Assembly: GCA_039830025.1 (NCBI GenBank)
Contig: CP140040.1
Location: 124,001 to 188,000, forward strand
Direction: 5' to 3'
DNA: 64,000 nt
Source of the DNA: Buchnera aphidicola (Kaburagia rhusicola ensigallis)
Lineage (GTDB): Bacteria > Pseudomonadota > Gammaproteobacteria > Enterobacterales > Enterobacteriaceae
Numbering within the stretch: the stretch's first letter is position 1; the number at the start of each line of letters is the position of its first letter. This document shows, one piece after another, positions 40,314 through 51,801 of the stretch. A program made the translations under genes and the position numbers. The notes under the pieces were generated by a model, which worked only from the letters and a program-made list of their open reading frames with translations, had not been told where the DNA came from and searched no databases.

Positions 40314-41614
40314 AAAGAATATTACGTACTTCAGAAACTCATCCATTAACTTGGTGGTTAAATGAAAAAGAAGATGTAGTGTGGATTAAAGAATATAAAA
40401 AAAATGGTGGTTATCTGGCTTTTGAGAAGGCACTTAAAACTATGCAACCTGTAGATATTATAAGTATAGTGCAAGAGTCAGGATTAAAAGGGCGTGGTGG
40501 AGCAGGTTTTCCTACAGGAATAAAGTGGAGTTTAATGCCTAAAAAAAGTAGTTTTGATGTTCGTTATTTATTATGTAATGCAGATGAAATGGAACCAGGA
40601 ACGTATAAAGATAAATTTTTAATGGAAAAAATTCCTCATCAATTAATAGAAGGTATTTTAATTAGCTCTTTAGCTCTTAACGTTAGTAAAAGTTATATAT
40701 TTTTGAGATGCGAATATGTTCAAGCTGAACGCATTTTAAAAAAAGCTATTTTTGAAGCCACCCAGTACGGATATATAGGAAGTAATGTATTGAAATCTGG
40801 CCTAAACTTTGAAATTTTTTTGCATAGTGGTGCTGGTCGTTATATTTGCGGAGAAGAAACTGCGTTAATTAATTCTTTAGAAGGTAAACGTGCTAATCCG
40901 AAATATAAACCCCCATTTCCTGCTTATGTTGGAGCTTGGGGGAAACCCACTTGCATAAATAATGTAGAAACATTATCTAATATACCATCTATTATTTTGC
41001 ATGGAACAAAATGGTATAAAAATTTGTCAAAAAGTATCGATTCTGGTACTAAAATGATGGGATTTTCAGGAAAAGTTAAAAATCCTGGATTATGGGAGTT
41101 ACCTTTTGGAATTACGGCGCGTGAAATATTAGAAGACTATGCTGGTGGCATGAATAATGGACTTAATTTGAAAGCATGGCAACCAGGAGGAGCGAGTACA
41201 GAATTATTAACGTTTAAACATATTGATTTGCCAATGAATTTTTCTACTATTCAAAACGCAGGTAGTCGATTAGGAACTGCTTTAGCTATGGCAATTGATG
41301 ATACTGTGAATATAGTTTCTTTAGTAAGAAACATCGAAGAATTTTTTTCTCGCGAATCGTGTGGATGGTGTACTCCATGTCGTGATGGTTTGCCTTGGAT
41401 TGTTTCTATTTTAAAATCTTTAGAAGTTCATCAAGGTCATGAAAATGATATGGATATTTTAGAAGAGTTATGCTGTAAATTAGGTCCGGGAAAAACATTT
41501 TGCGCGCATGCACCAGGAGCTGTTTCACCATTAAAAAGTGCTATCAAATATTTTCGATCAGAATTTGAAAGTGGTATTAAAAAAACATCAATCATTAATA
41601 TCTCATCTATTTAA
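40310..41614 (+). CDS. nuoF: NADH-quinone oxidoreductase subunit F (C-terminal tail frameshifted)
   Basis: The NADH-binding subunit with FMN and the N3 [4Fe-4S] cluster. It starts with GTG overlapping the nuoE stop (GTGA) and has 434 residues (E. coli 445). [18 protein letters not shown] binds [20 protein letters not shown] binds FMN, and [15 protein letters not shown] provides cluster cysteines, with another in [12 protein letters not shown]. After GIK the conserved tail of the family (in E. coli HLINGIQPN) is absent from this frame but is present one frame over as HLFNGIQSN (41600-41626), past an A7 tract at 41579-41585. The tail was lost by a one-base change. Confidence 0.95.
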   Translation: MKRILRTSETHPLTWWLNEKEDVVWIKEYKKNGGYLAFEKALKTMQPVDIISIVQESGLKGRGGAGFPTGIKWSLMPKKSSFDVRYLLCNADEMEPGTYKDKFLMEKIPHQLIEGILISSLALNVSKSYIFLRCEYVQAERILKKAIFEATQYGYIGSNVLKSGLNFEIFLHSGAGRYICGEETALINSLEGKRANPKYKPPFPAYVGAWGKPTCINNVETLSNIPSIILHGTKWYKNLSKSIDSGTKMMGFSGKVKNPGLWELPFGITAREILEDYAGGMNNGLNLKAWQPGGASTELLTFKHIDLPMNFSTIQNAGSRLGTALAMAIDDTVNIVSLVRNIEEFFSRESCGWCTPCRDGLPWIVSILKSLEVHQGHENDMDILEELCCKLGPGKTFCAHAPGAVSPLKSAIKYFRSEFESGIKKTSIINISSI

Positions 41615-41760
41615 TGGAATTCAATCTAACGAAACATGCGTGATTAGTTTAATAAAATACGTTAGAAATTATTATTTTAGACGAATATTAATAAGTTTTA
41701 TTGCTTACAACATTACGTTGTTGCATAAAGCTTTTACCAAATGGAAACAAAGATTAGTTT

Positions 41761-44487
41761 ATGGCTATAATTTTTATAGATAATAAAGAATATAATGTTA
41801 GTGATTCGGAGAATTTATTGCACATTTGTTTGTCTCTTGGATTTGACATACCGTATTTTTGTTGGCATCCCACATTAGGAAGTTTTGGTGCATGTCGTCA
41901 GTGTATGGTTAAACAGTATCATAATTTTGAAGATAAAATTGGTAGGTTAGTGGTATCTTGTATGACTCCTATTACAAATGGATTAATTGTTTCTGTCAAT
42001 GATAGTGAAGCGACGAATTTTAGAAAAGGTATTACTGAACTTTTAATGACTAATCATCCGCATGATTGTCCTGTTTGTGAAGAAGGTGGAAGTTGTCATC
42101 TTCAGGATATGACTGTTATGAACAAACATTATGTTCGTCGATATAGGTTTGCAAAAAGAACTCATAAAAACCAGTATTTAGGTCATTTTATTAAACATGA
42201 AATGAATCGATGTATTGCTTGTTATAGATGTATTCATTATTACAAAGGTTATGCTGATGGTACTGATTTTGGAGTATATGGAATTAGTAATAATGTTTAT
42301 TTTGGGAGATTTGAAGAAGGATCATTAGATAGCGAATTTTCTGGAAATTTAATTGATGTTTGTCCTACTGGAGTTTTTACTGATAAAATTCAATCAAAAA
42401 CATATGTAAGAAAGTGGGATTTGCAATATGCTCCGAGTATTTGTCAACATTGTTGCATTGGATGCAATATTAGTGCGGGTGAAAAATATGGAGAAATATG
42501 TAAAGTAGAAAATCGATATCATGGGAACATTAATCGTTATTTTTTATGTGATTTAGGTCGATTTAGTTATGGTTACTCTAATTTAAAAGATCGACCTAAA
42601 CATTCTGTTCATCGAATTGAAAATAAAGAACGCGTTTTATATAATGTAAATGATTCTGTAAAATTAACAGCAAAGTATTTAACATCTTCATCTAGGATAA
42701 TAGGAATTGGTTCTAGCCGTGCTAGTTTAGAAAGTAATTATGCTCTTCAAAAGCTGGTTGGATCGGATAATTTTTCGGTAGGACTATTACAAAAAGAATT
42801 AGATTGTATACAATTGATCGCAAAAATTATTGCTAACAGCGGAATTTATGTACCTACATTAAAAGAAGTAGAGGATTATGATGTCATTCTTATTTTGGGA
42901 GAGGATATTACACAAACATCTCCTATGATGGCTTTATCTATTCGACAGGCAGTAAAAGGAAGATCTCGAGATATAGCAAAATTTAATAACATTCCCAAAT
43001 GGCATACATTAGCGGTTAAGAATATTTCGCAAAATTTGAGATATAAGTTATTTATTACTAATGTGTATAAAACTAAATTAGATGATATTTCTGAAGAAAC
43101 GTATTTTTCTACAATAGATGATCAAGTTCAATTAAGTTTTGAAATTGCTCATAAAATTGATGAGTATTCTCCTCATGTTCGAAATTTAAGTCAAAGTATG
43201 ATTTTATTAATAAATAAAATCGTTTTTGCATTGTTGTCTTCTAATAATGCTCTTATTATTTCGGGTACTCATTCTAATAGTGTTGAATTAATTCAAGCTG
43301 CGCATAATATAGCTAAAGCGTTAAAAAATAAAAAGAAAAAAGTAGGATTAATTTTATTAACATCTAATTCTAATAGTTTAGGTATTGGACTATTAGGAGG
43401 TATGTCTTTAGAAAGCGTTGTTGATAGTTCTTTAAAAAAGCAATGCGATTCTTTAATAATTTTAGAAAATGATCTATATCGTTATCTATCAAAGATTCAG
43501 ATTACAGAATTATTTAGTACTATAAAAACTACTATAGTAATAGATCATCTCAACACTAAGACTGTTACAAAAGGAACCATAGTGTTACCAGCAACTAATT
43601 GTTTTGAAAGTTCAGGAACGGTTGTAAATTATGAAGGAAGGGCTCAACGTTTTTTTCAAGTATATGATCCAAAATTTTATAATGATGATTTTCATGTTTT
43701 AGATAGTTGGATGTGGTTGCATGATATAGAGTGTAAATTGTACAATAAGAGTCGAATATGGAATAAATTAGATGATGTTATTTATAGTATGTCTGCTGAA
43801 AATTATCTTTTGAAACGGTTGCAATTTGTAGCTCCTGATTCATCTTTTAAAATTTTTGGGCAAAAATTAGCTAGATCTCCACATCGGTTGAGTGGTAGAA
43901 CGTCAGTTAGATCTGATATTAATGTTCATGAAATTAGTCAACCTCAAGATGAAAATTCTATGTTTTCTTTTTCTATGGAAGGTTGTCAGCAGTTTTATAA
44001 GTATTCTTCTTATATACCTTTTGCTTGGAGTCCCGGTTGGAATTCTTTACAAGCATGGAATAAATTTCAAAAAGAAATCAACGGAGAATTATATTGTGGA
44101 AATCCTGGTAAACATTTATTGAAATATGACTGTAACAAGTTTATTCCGTGGTTTGAATATCAACCAGTTTGTGTTAATAATGATGGTTATTATATTAGTC
44201 CATATTATCTTTTATTTGGTAGCGAACAATTATCTCAATTCTCTCCAGATGTCAAAAACATCGTGCGTAACGTTGTAGGGATTATGAATAAATGTGATGC
44301 CGATGCTTTATTTATTCAATCTGGATCTAAAATAAAATTTAGTTGTATTGGTATGAAATTTACGGTTGTAATTCATGTTTCTTCTAAAATTCCATCTGGT
44401 CAATTGGGCCTACCTCTAGGTTGTTTGAATTTTCCTATTGCTTTATCGAGAAAAAAAGTTGTAGATCTACAAAAGATAACTGTATGA
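41761..44487 (+). CDS. nuoG: NADH-quinone oxidoreductase subunit G
   Basis: The largest peripheral subunit, 908 residues as in E. coli. The N-terminal ferredoxin-like domain has [15 protein letters not shown], then [14 protein letters not shown] and CIACYRCI for further clusters. The N7 cluster motif typical of the E. coli-type enzyme is complete (CQHCCIGC and a fourth Cys in LCDLGRF). The remainder is a molybdopterin-oxidoreductase-like domain without cofactor, drifted but full length. The 146 bases before it hold no gene, only the displaced nuoF tail. Confidence 0.95.
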   Translation: MAIIFIDNKEYNVSDSENLLHICLSLGFDIPYFCWHPTLGSFGACRQCMVKQYHNFEDKIGRLVVSCMTPITNGLIVSVNDSEATNFRKGITELLMTNHPHDCPVCEEGGSCHLQDMTVMNKHYVRRYRFAKRTHKNQYLGHFIKHEMNRCIACYRCIHYYKGYADGTDFGVYGISNNVYFGRFEEGSLDSEFSGNLIDVCPTGVFTDKIQSKTYVRKWDLQYAPSICQHCCIGCNISAGEKYGEICKVENRYHGNINRYFLCDLGRFSYGYSNLKDRPKHSVHRIENKERVLYNVNDSVKLTAKYLTSSSRIIGIGSSRASLESNYALQKLVGSDNFSVGLLQKELDCIQLIAKIIANSGIYVPTLKEVEDYDVILILGEDITQTSPMMALSIRQAVKGRSRDIAKFNNIPKWHTLAVKNISQNLRYKLFITNVYKTKLDDISEETYFSTIDDQVQLSFEIAHKIDEYSPHVRNLSQSMILLINKIVFALLSSNNALIISGTHSNSVELIQAAHNIAKALKNKKKKVGLILLTSNSNSLGIGLLGGMSLESVVDSSLKKQCDSLIILENDLYRYLSKIQITELFSTIKTTIVIDHLNTKTVTKGTIVLPATNCFESSGTVVNYEGRAQRFFQVYDPKFYNDDFHVLDSWMWLHDIECKLYNKSRIWNKLDDVIYSMSAENYLLKRLQFVAPDSSFKIFGQKLARSPHRLSGRTSVRSDINVHEISQPQDENSMFSFSMEGCQQFYKYSSYIPFAWSPGWNSLQAWNKFQKEINGELYCGNPGKHLLKYDCNKFIPWFEYQPVCVNNDGYYISPYYLLFGSEQLSQFSPDVKNIVRNVVGIMNKCDADALFIQSGSKIKFSCIGMKFTVVIHVSSKIPSGQLGLPLGCLNFPIALSRKKVVDLQKITV

Positions 44488-44521
44488 TTGTATTTTTTAT
44501 AAGTTTTTTTTGGAAGCTAAA

Positions 44522-45460
44522 GTGTTAATGATAGAATCTATTTTAGTATTATTTTTAACTTTAATATGTGCAACAATAATGAGTGTTGTAGAACGTAGAA
44601 TATTAGGTTTGTTACAAAATCGTTATGGACCTAATAGAGTAGGTTGGCAAGGAACATTACAAATAGTAGCAGATATGATTAAAATATTGTTTAAGGAAGA
44701 TTGGATTCCTATGTTTAGCAGGAAGGCAATATTTGTGTTTGCTCCAATGTTATCATTTGTATCTTTGTTACTGGTTATAGCTATTGTACCTATTAGTTCT
44801 AATTTTGTTATTATTAATTTAGACATAGGTATTTTATTTTTTTTAATGATGGCATCGTTGTCTATATATCCTGTTTTATTTGCAGGTTGGTCTAGTAATA
44901 ACAAGTATGCATTATTAGGAGCTATTAGAGCTACAGCACAAACTTTAACATATGAAGTTTTTTTAGGTTTATCTTTGATGGGAGTAGTAGTGCGTGCACA
45001 ATCTTTTAATATGATTGATATTGTCAATAGTCAGATACTATTGTGGAATTGTATTCCTCAATTTTTTGGTTTTATAACTTTTTTTATAGCAGGTTTAGCT
45101 TTGTGTCATAGGCATCCTTTTGATCAACCTGAATCAGAACAAGAATTATCGGATGGCTATCATATTGAATATTCAGGAATGAAGTTTGGTTTATTTTTTA
45201 TTGGAGAATATATTTCTATCATAATAGTGTCTAGTTTAATTACTACTATGTTTTTTGGAGGTTGGTTTGGGTTTGGTTTGTCTGCGATTTTCTGGTTTAT
45301 TTTTAAAACTATGTTTTTTGCGTTTTTATTTATCTTGATTCGAGCTTCGCTACCTCGACCTCGTTATGATAAAATTATGTTGTTTGGGTGGAAATTTTGC
45401 TTTCCGTTAACGTTAATAAATTTGATATTTACTGCATTTTTTATGTTATGCAAAGCATAG
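44522..45460 (+). CDS. nuoH: NADH-quinone oxidoreductase subunit H (5' end uncertain)
   Basis: Membrane subunit forming the quinone entry with NuoB and Nuo[46 protein letters not shown] and the [18 protein letters not shown] loop are conserved. The start is unsettled: GTG at 44522 has GGAAG five bases upstream; TTG 44510 and ATG 44528 are alternatives. All give proteins lacking about 10-15 residues of the first helix. An ATG at 44484 overlapping the nuoG stop (ATGA) is in a frame that would join this one if the T8 tract at 44504-44511 had one more T, restoring the E. coli length. Confidence 0.9.
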   Translation: MLMIESILVLFLTLICATIMSVVERRILGLLQNRYGPNRVGWQGTLQIVADMIKILFKEDWIPMFSRKAIFVFAPMLSFVSLLLVIAIVPISSNFVIINLDIGILFFLMMASLSIYPVLFAGWSSNNKYALLGAIRATAQTLTYEVFLGLSLMGVVVRAQSFNMIDIVNSQILLWNCIPQFFGFITFFIAGLALCHRHPFDQPESEQELSDGYHIEYSGMKFGLFFIGEYISIIIVSSLITTMFFGGWFGFGLSAIFWFIFKTMFFAFLFILIRASLPRPRYDKIMLFGWKFCFPLTLINLIFTAFFMLCKA

Positions 45461-45476
45461 TAAGAGATTAATTAAT

Positions 45477-46010
45477 ATGAGTATTATAAAAACTTTAGTT
45501 AGCCAAATACGTAGTATTTGGCTAACTTTTATTAATATATTTTCTAAACGCGAAACTATAATGTATCCAGAAAAATCTGTTTATCTTGCTCCAAGGTATA
45601 GAGGACGCGTGATATTGTCTCGTAATTTAAATGGTGAAGAACGTTGTGTTGCTTGTAACTTATGCGCTGCTGTATGTCCTGTTGGTTGCATTTCTTTGAA
45701 GAAATCTATTTCAAAAACTAATCGTTGGTATCCTAAGTTTTTTCGCATCAATTTTTCTCGATGTATATTTTGCGGATTATGTGAAGAAGCTTGTCCAACA
45801 GCTGCTATTCAACTTATTCCTGATTTTGAGTTGTCGGAATACAAAAGACAAGATTTAGTATATGAGAAAGAGGACTTATTAATTTCAGGACCAGGAAAAT
45901 ATTCTGATTATGATTTTTATCAATTTTCAGGCGTAGAAATAGAAGGAAAAAAGAAAGGTAATTTAGATTATGAATCGAATCCTATTGATGTAAAAACATT
46001 GTTACCTTGA
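45477..46010 (+). CDS. nuoI: NADH-quinone oxidoreductase subunit I
   Basis: A ferredoxin-like subunit with two [4Fe-4S] clusters (N6a, N6b), 177 residues (E. coli 180). The cysteine motifs [15 protein letters not shown] and [15 protein letters not shown] are complete. YRGRVIL, RINFSRC and [21 protein letters not shown] are nearly identical to E. coli. Codons 7-17 contain a perfect 14-bp hairpin followed by a T-rich stretch, which the protein sequence does not require. Confidence 0.97.
   Translation: MSIIKTLVSQIRSIWLTFINIFSKRETIMYPEKSVYLAPRYRGRVILSRNLNGEERCVACNLCAAVCPVGCISLKKSISKTNRWYPKFFRINFSRCIFCGLCEEACPTAAIQLIPDFELSEYKRQDLVYEKEDLLISGPGKYSDYDFYQFSGVEIEGKKKGNLDYESNPIDVKTLLP
45497..45527 (+). 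promoter_or_regulatory. perfect 14-bp hairpin inside nuoI
   Basis: AGTTAGCCAAATAC (45497-45510) pairs exactly with GTATTTGGCTAACT (45514-45527) across a three-base loop, and is followed by TTTTATT. It resembles an intrinsic terminator but lies in codons 7-17 of nuoI. It may cause partial termination, act as an RNA-processing or stability element, or modulate nuoI translation. Confidence 0.6.
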
Positions 46011-46020
46011 GGATAATAAC

Positions 46021-46530
46021 GTGGAAGTTGCTTTTTATTTTTTTGGACTTATGTCAGTTGTATTCACTATATTAACTATTTTTAGCAGAAATCCAATGCA
46101 TTCATTGATATACTTGATAACATCATTTTTATCTATATCAGGTGTACTATTTTCATTAGGTGCATTGTTTGTGGCTGCATTAGAAGTAATAATTTATTCT
46201 GGTGCTATTATGGTTCTATTTGTATTTGTTGTTATGATGTTTAATTTTGACGATTTTGTTAATTATTCAATAATATCTGATAAATCTATAATTAAGTTAA
46301 TAATGTTTTTTATGTTATTTTTAATTTTAATATTTTTTATGATTTTTATATTGTCTAGTTTAAATCATAAATATTTGTTTAACGTTGTTATTGATATGCA
46401 TGAAGTGGGTAGAAAATTATTTAGTGAATATATTTTAATCGTTGAATTAGCATCAATATTATTGTTAAGTGCTTTAGTAGTGGTTTTTCATATTGGAAAA
46501 GATAAAAAAAGATATAATAAATTTGATTAA
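46021..46530 (+). CDS. nuoJ: NADH-quinone oxidoreductase subunit J
   Basis: A small membrane subunit next to NuoK, five hydrophobic helices, 169 residues (E. coli 184; the charged C-terminal tail is missing). It starts with GTG at 46021 after TGAGGATAATAAC. The pi-bulge helix segment [20 protein letters not shown] is conserved. The stop is 19 bases before the nuoK start. Confidence 0.94.
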   Translation: MEVAFYFFGLMSVVFTILTIFSRNPMHSLIYLITSFLSISGVLFSLGALFVAALEVIIYSGAIMVLFVFVVMMFNFDDFVNYSIISDKSIIKLIMFFMLFLILIFFMIFILSSLNHKYLFNVVIDMHEVGRKLFSEYILIVELASILLLSALVVVFHIGKDKKRYNKFD

Positions 46531-46549
46531 TTATTTAGGAAAATTGTCT

Positions 46550-46852
46550 ATGATTCCTTTATCTCACGGTTTAATGTTGTCTTCAGCTTTATTGATTTTA
46601 GGTTTGATTTCTTTAATGATGCATAAAAACGTATTATTTATGTTAATTAGTTTAGAAATTATGATTAATGCAGTAGCTTTGGCGTTAGTAGTAGTAGGCA
46701 GTTATTGGAATCAAGTAGATGGACAGATAATGTATATATTGATTTTAACTTTAGGAGCTTCAGAATCAGGAATAGGATTGGTTCTTTTGGTGCAGTGCTA
46801 TCGACAGTTTAAAACTTTGAATGTTGACAAGTTAAGTGAGATGCATGGATGA
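46550..46852 (+). CDS. nuoK: NADH-quinone oxidoreductase subunit K
   Basis: A three-helix MrpC-like subunit of the proton channel, 100 residues, the E. coli length. The ATG at 46550 gives [15 protein letters not shown]; an ATG at 46493 would lie within nuoJ and adds unconserved residues. Both membrane glutamates important for proton transfer are present, in [14 protein letters not shown] and GASESGIGL. Its stop overlaps the nuoL start (ATGA). Confidence 0.95.
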   Translation: MIPLSHGLMLSSALLILGLISLMMHKNVLFMLISLEIMINAVALALVVVGSYWNQVDGQIMYILILTLGASESGIGLVLLVQCYRQFKTLNVDKLSEMHG

Positions 46853-48687
46853 ACATTATTCATATAATCATTTTATTTCCGTTAATAAGTTGTCTTATAT
46901 TACTTTTTTTTAAAGATATATTGTCTTATAGTCAAGTTATAGCAATTTCTATTGGATCTATTTTTATATCAATGTTATTTTCGGTTTTTTTAGTTATAAT
47001 GTTTTTATATCAAGATAAAAATATATTAATTGAAAAACTATGGACGTTTATTTTTGTAGATGATTTTAAAATTAATTTTGGATTTTTATTAGATGGTTTA
47101 TCACTTACTATGCTAATAATGGTAGTTTGCATAGGTTTTCTAGTTCATTTATTTTCTGCTTGGTATATGCATCATAAAAATGGATTTTCAAATTTTTTTG
47201 CATATATGAATTTATTTATTTTTAATATGATTTTGTTAGTTTTATCTGATAATTTAGTATTTATGTTTTTAGGTTGGGAAGGTGTTGGGCTTTGTTCTTA
47301 TTTATTGGTAGGATTTTATTTTAAAAATGTTAATTTCGGTTATGCTGCTTTAAAAGGATTTATTGTTACTCGCGTGGGAGATATTTTTTTATTATTATCT
47401 ATATTTTTTATTTATCGAGAGTTCGGAACTACAAATTTTGAAGAATTAAAATTAATTTTAAAAACAGTTACAGTAAAAGAACATGTAGACTTTATGCAAT
47501 GGATTACTCTTTTTTTGTTAATTGGGGCTATTGGAAAATCTGCCCAGATTCCGTTGCACACTTGGTTAGCAGATGCAATGGTAGGACCCACTCCAGTATC
47601 TGCGTTAATACACGCAGCTACCATGGTAACTGCTGGAGTTTATTTAATAACACGAACTTTTTTTTTCTTTTCATTGTGTCCAAATATACTGTTTCTTTTA
47701 GGAATAATAGGCAGTTTTACTTTGATTTTTTCTAGTTTTTCAGCATTAGTTCAAAGTGATATAAAGCGCATATTAGCATATTCTACTATGAGTCAGATTG
47801 GTTATATGTTTATTTCATTAAGTATGCAAAATTGGACTTTAACTATTAGACATTTAATTGTTCATGCTATTTTTAAGGCATTACTTTTTCTTTCTGCCGG
47901 ATCTATCATTTTTTTATTAAAAAATGAAAAAGATATTTTTAAGATGGGTGGATTAAAAAATCAATTGCCATTTTTATATATATCTTTTTTGATCGGTGGA
48001 GCTTCCTTATCATCACTTCCACTTATTACTTCTGGTTTTTATAGTAAAGAAGACATTTTAATTTTTGCTTGGGAAAATGATTATATAGTATTTTTTATAT
48101 CAGGTTTATTAGGTTTGCTGCTAACTACATTGTATACGTTTAGAATGATTTTTGTAGTTTTTCATGGAAAAGAGAAGAGAAAATTTCAATCTCCTAAAGA
48201 ATTTAGTCATAATTTTCCATTAATAATATTAATGATATTTTCTACTTTTGTTGAATCTTATATAGTTTTACCGTTATCTTTTGTATTTCCTAAAGAAATA
48301 TTGTTTCATTCTAACCTATTTTTGGAAATCGTTTTTAGTTCCGTGTCTTTATTGGGTATAGTTTTATCTTATTACTTGTGGGTTGTAAATAAAACAATTG
48401 TTAATAATATACTATGCACTAGTATTGGAAGGTTTATACATTCTTTTTTGTTTAATGCATGGAGATTTGATGTTTTATATAATTTTATGTTTGTAAAACC
48501 TTATTTTTATGTTGCTAAAATTTTTACGCCTGATCCTATTGATATTGTTTTTCGTTATCCAAAAAATTTGTTACCTATTTTATATCGTAGGTTGTTATCT
48601 ATGCATAATGGATACTTACGGACATATCTTATATTAGTAATTTCTAGTTGCTTGATCTTTTTGATCGCTATAAAATTATTTTTATAG
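46849..48687 (+). CDS. nuoL: NADH-quinone oxidoreductase subunit L
   Basis: The antiporter-like distal subunit with a long lateral helix, 612 residues (E. coli 613). The proton path residues are kept in [13 protein letters not shown] (Glu) and [19 protein letters not shown] (Lys). [35 protein letters not shown] and [14 protein letters not shown] follow. It starts at the ATG overlapping the nuoK stop. It is about 90 bases upstream of nuoM. Confidence 0.96.
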   Translation: MNIIHIIILFPLISCLILLFFKDILSYSQVIAISIGSIFISMLFSVFLVIMFLYQDKNILIEKLWTFIFVDDFKINFGFLLDGLSLTMLIMVVCIGFLVHLFSAWYMHHKNGFSNFFAYMNLFIFNMILLVLSDNLVFMFLGWEGVGLCSYLLVGFYFKNVNFGYAALKGFIVTRVGDIFLLLSIFFIYREFGTTNFEELKLILKTVTVKEHVDFMQWITLFLLIGAIGKSAQIPLHTWLADAMVGPTPVSALIHAATMVTAGVYLITRTFFFFSLCPNILFLLGIIGSFTLIFSSFSALVQSDIKRILAYSTMSQIGYMFISLSMQNWTLTIRHLIVHAIFKALLFLSAGSIIFLLKNEKDIFKMGGLKNQLPFLYISFLIGGASLSSLPLITSGFYSKEDILIFAWENDYIVFFISGLLGLLLTTLYTFRMIFVVFHGKEKRKFQSPKEFSHNFPLIILMIFSTFVESYIVLPLSFVFPKEILFHSNLFLEIVFSSVSLLGIVLSYYLWVVNKTIVNNILCTSIGRFIHSFLFNAWRFDVLYNFMFVKPYFYVAKIFTPDPIDIVFRYPKNLLPILYRRLLSMHNGYLRTYLILVISSCLIFLIAIKLFL

Positions 48688-48780
48688 TTGTATTTTTTAA
48701 TTAATAAAATTAATGTTTTAACTATAGATATAGTTCGATTTATTAAACGAATAAACTAAAATAAGGAAAATATAATTAAC

Positions 48781-50319
48781 ATGTTACTTCCTATATTTAT
48801 TATGGTTCCTTTTTTAGGTGGAATATTGTGTTTGTTATGTAATCAATATAGTTTAAAAATTTCTCATTATATTGCATTGATATCAATGAGTATAGTGTTT
48901 GTATTATCTATTTCATTGTTTTTTTACGATTTGACAGTTTATGTTCCTAGTATATATGGATCTCATTGGAATTTTGAATATGAAACTCCTTGGATACCAC
49001 GATTTGGAATTACTTTTCATTTAGCTGCCGACGGGTTATCTATTTTAATGTTAGTTTTGACTAGCATATTAGGAATGGTGTCTATACTGTGCTCATGGAA
49101 TAAAATCAAAAAAAATATAGGATTTTTTTATTTAAATTTGTTGTGGATTTTAAGTTTTTCTATAGGTATTTTCCTTTCTATAGATCTTTTTTTATTTTTT
49201 ATTTTTTGGGAAGTAATGATATTTCCAGCATATTTTTTAATAATGTTTTGGGGATATAAAGTTGATAATAAGAAAACTTGTTTGAATCGATATGTTGCTG
49301 CTAATAAATTTTTTATGTATTCTCAATGTTCTGGTTTAATTTTACTGTTTTCAATACTTATTTTAGTACACTGTCATTACATTTCTACTCATATTTTAAG
49401 TTTTAATTATGATGCATTACATAATATTCATGTAAATTTTTTTTTAGAAACATGTATTATGCTAGGATTTTTTTTAGCATTCTCCATAAAAATACCTATC
49501 GTTCCTTTTCATGGCTGGCTTCCAGATTTTCATACTTACTCTCCTATTTCAGGTGCGTTAGATATTTCTGGAATATTATTGAAAACCGCTGTTTATGCTT
49601 TGTTGCGATTTAATATTTTTCTTTTTCCCCATTCTTCAGCTAGATTTGCATATTATTTTATGATTGTAGGACTTATCACTATATTTTATACTGCATTAAT
49701 TGCTTTTTCTCAAACTGATATAAAACGCTTGATTGCGTATTCATCTATATCACATTCAGGATTTGTTTTAGTAGCTATTTATAGTGCTAGTCAAATAGCT
49801 TATCAAGGAGTAATTATACAAACTATTTCTTATGCATTGTCTACTGCTGCTTTATACTGTCTTATAGGTCAATTATTTCAACGAACTCATACTCGTGATA
49901 TGCGAAAAATGGGTGGATTATGGTCTAGCATAAAGTGGATTCCTGGTTTTTCTTTGTTCTTTTCGGTAGCGAATTTAGGTATCCCAGGTACTGGAAATTT
50001 TGTAGGTGAATTTATGATATTATTTGGAGCTTTTAAAAATAATGTTTTATTAGTTAGTATTGCTTCTTTTTCTCTAATTATTTCAGCATTATATTCTTTA
50101 ATGATGATACAAAAAACATATTTTGGTGTTTGTTCTAGATTTAATGATGTAGTTATTATTCCATATACTTCTTTTCGTGAAATATTTATATCAGTATTAT
50201 TGTTGGTAATACTAATATTAATTGGGTTTTATCCTAGTATTATTATGAATATATCTGAATTTCCATTAAACAATCTTCGGGTTGTTTTTTCTAATTTTAT
50301 TTTAATTACAAGGTTATAA
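48781..50319 (+). CDS. nuoM: NADH-quinone oxidoreductase subunit M
   Basis: Antiporter-like proton-pumping subunit, 512 residues (E. coli 509). It retains the membrane Glu in IFWEVMIFPAYF and the Lys in AFSIKIPIVPFHGWLPDFH. LDISGILLKTAVYALLRF, QTDIKRLIAYSSISHSGFV and GIPGTGNFVGEFMILFG are also clear. AAGGAAAA precedes the start. A weak A/T-rich hairpin lies in the nuoL-nuoM gap. Confidence 0.96.
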   Translation: MLLPIFIMVPFLGGILCLLCNQYSLKISHYIALISMSIVFVLSISLFFYDLTVYVPSIYGSHWNFEYETPWIPRFGITFHLAADGLSILMLVLTSILGMVSILCSWNKIKKNIGFFYLNLLWILSFSIGIFLSIDLFLFFIFWEVMIFPAYFLIMFWGYKVDNKKTCLNRYVAANKFFMYSQCSGLILLFSILILVHCHYISTHILSFNYDALHNIHVNFFLETCIMLGFFLAFSIKIPIVPFHGWLPDFHTYSPISGALDISGILLKTAVYALLRFNIFLFPHSSARFAYYFMIVGLITIFYTALIAFSQTDIKRLIAYSSISHSGFVLVAIYSASQIAYQGVIIQTISYALSTAALYCLIGQLFQRTHTRDMRKMGGLWSSIKWIPGFSLFFSVANLGIPGTGNFVGEFMILFGAFKNNVLLVSIASFSLIISALYSLMMIQKTYFGVCSRFNDVVIIPYTSFREIFISVLLLVILILIGFYPSIIMNISEFPLNNLRVVFSNFILITRL

Positions 50320-50325
50320 TTTTTG

Positions 50326-51801
50326 ATGATCATCACTATAAATCAGTTAATATCATGTTCTCCATTATTAATTTTGTTATCAACTGCAATAGTTATAATG
50401 TTATTTATTGCATATAATCGTAATCATTTTTTTACTTTTTTATGTTCTATTATAGGATTATCATTTACCTTATTATCTTTATATTTTGTTCAAAAAAATG
50501 TACCAACCAATGTAACTGTATTATTTCATATAGATAAGTACTCGTTATTTTATATTACAATGATTATTTTATCGAGTATGGTTTCTTGTGTATTTGCGTA
50601 TTCATGGTTAAAAAATTGTCTTTATGACTATGAAGAATTTTACCTATTTTTGTTATTTTCTACTATTGGTTGTATTTCATTAATTATTGCTAATCATATG
50701 TCTGTTTTATTTATTGGTATGGAGTTAATATCTTTACCAATGTTAGGATTAATTGCATACACGTATTTTAAGAAACATTCTTTGGAAGCAGCTGTAAAAT
50801 ACATGATTTTATCATGTACAGTATCGGTTTTAGCATTATTTGGTATTGCTTTAATATATTCTATTTCAGGAAGCTTAACATTTTTTAGTGTAATATACGA
50901 ATTATTAATGTCGATTTCGCATCCAAACGTTGTTTTGCTATGTGGTGTTGGATTGGTAATTGTAGCTTTTGTTTTTAAATTATCGATATTTCCGTTTCAT
51001 ATATGGACTCCGGATGTTTATAATGGAACGTCTTCAATAGTTCTTATATATTTATCAACTGCAGCAAAAATTGCAGTTTTTAGTTTGTTTTTTAAACTTT
51101 TTACTTTTTTAACGTTTTTCAATGTAGGTTTTTTTAATATTTCATTAGAAATAATGTTATGTTGTTCTATAATTTTTGGACATATTATGGCATTATTTCA
51201 GACTAGTATTAAAAGATTTTTAGGATATTCGTCTATTTCTCAGTTTGGATATTTGCTAGTATCTGTATTAAATTCTAGTAATTTTAATTTTTCTTTAGAA
51301 GTAGTTGGAGTATATTTAATAAGTTATTGGTTATCTAATGTCGGCATATTTGGATTAATGAGTATTATATCTAATGTAAATCGCAAATTAGAATTTGATT
51401 GCATTTCTTGTTATCGTAGTTTGTTTTGGTATAATCCTATTTTGTCAAGCATAATGACTATTACGTTGTTTTCTTTGTCTGGAATACCTATCACTATTGG
51501 TTTTATTAGTAAATTTTACTTGTTATCGTTAATCATTAAAGAAAATTTATGGTTTTTAGGAATAATATTTATATTAGGATCAATTATAGGCATATATTCT
51601 TATTTAAAGATAATTATGTTTTTATACTTAAAACCAGTTATACATAGTAGCGTGAAAAGAATAATTTTAGATACGCGCAGTAAGAAATATGTATTTTTTT
51701 TATTTGTGATATCTGTGTGGATAATAATATTAGGAATTTTTCCAGATATGGTGATAAATTTGATATCGCAATCTGAACCTAAATTATTCAATATAGTTTG
51801 A
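50326..51801 (+). CDS. nuoN: NADH-quinone oxidoreductase subunit N
   Basis: The third antiporter-like subunit and last gene of the operon, 491 residues (E. coli about 485). The ATG at 50326 is preferred to the TTG at 50323. Key residues lie in GMELISLPMLGLIAY (Glu) and FKLSIFPFHIWTPDVYNG (Lys), with QTSIKRFLGYSSISQFGYL downstream. With it the window holds every nuo gene, so complex I should be complete. Confidence 0.95.
   Translation: MIITINQLISCSPLLILLSTAIVIMLFIAYNRNHFFTFLCSIIGLSFTLLSLYFVQKNVPTNVTVLFHIDKYSLFYITMIILSSMVSCVFAYSWLKNCLYDYEEFYLFLLFSTIGCISLIIANHMSVLFIGMELISLPMLGLIAYTYFKKHSLEAAVKYMILSCTVSVLALFGIALIYSISGSLTFFSVIYELLMSISHPNVVLLCGVGLVIVAFVFKLSIFPFHIWTPDVYNGTSSIVLIYLSTAAKIAVFSLFFKLFTFLTFFNVGFFNISLEIMLCCSIIFGHIMALFQTSIKRFLGYSSISQFGYLLVSVLNSSNFNFSLEVVGVYLISYWLSNVGIFGLMSIISNVNRKLEFDCISCYRSLFWYNPILSSIMTITLFSLSGIPITIGFISKFYLLSLIIKENLWFLGIIFILGSIIGIYSYLKIIMFLYLKPVIHSSVKRIILDTRSKKYVFFLFVISVWIIILGIFPDMVINLISQSEPKLFNIV

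Noticed and set aside
41538..41783. Separate small gene across the nuoF-nuoG gap
   Set aside because: Its only recognisable content is the displaced NuoF tail; the rest has no homology and overlaps nuoG in another frame.
48718..48740. Small stem AACTATA/TATAGTT between nuoL and nuoM
   Set aside because: Seven weak pairs with a two-base loop and no T-run; too unstable to call a terminator.
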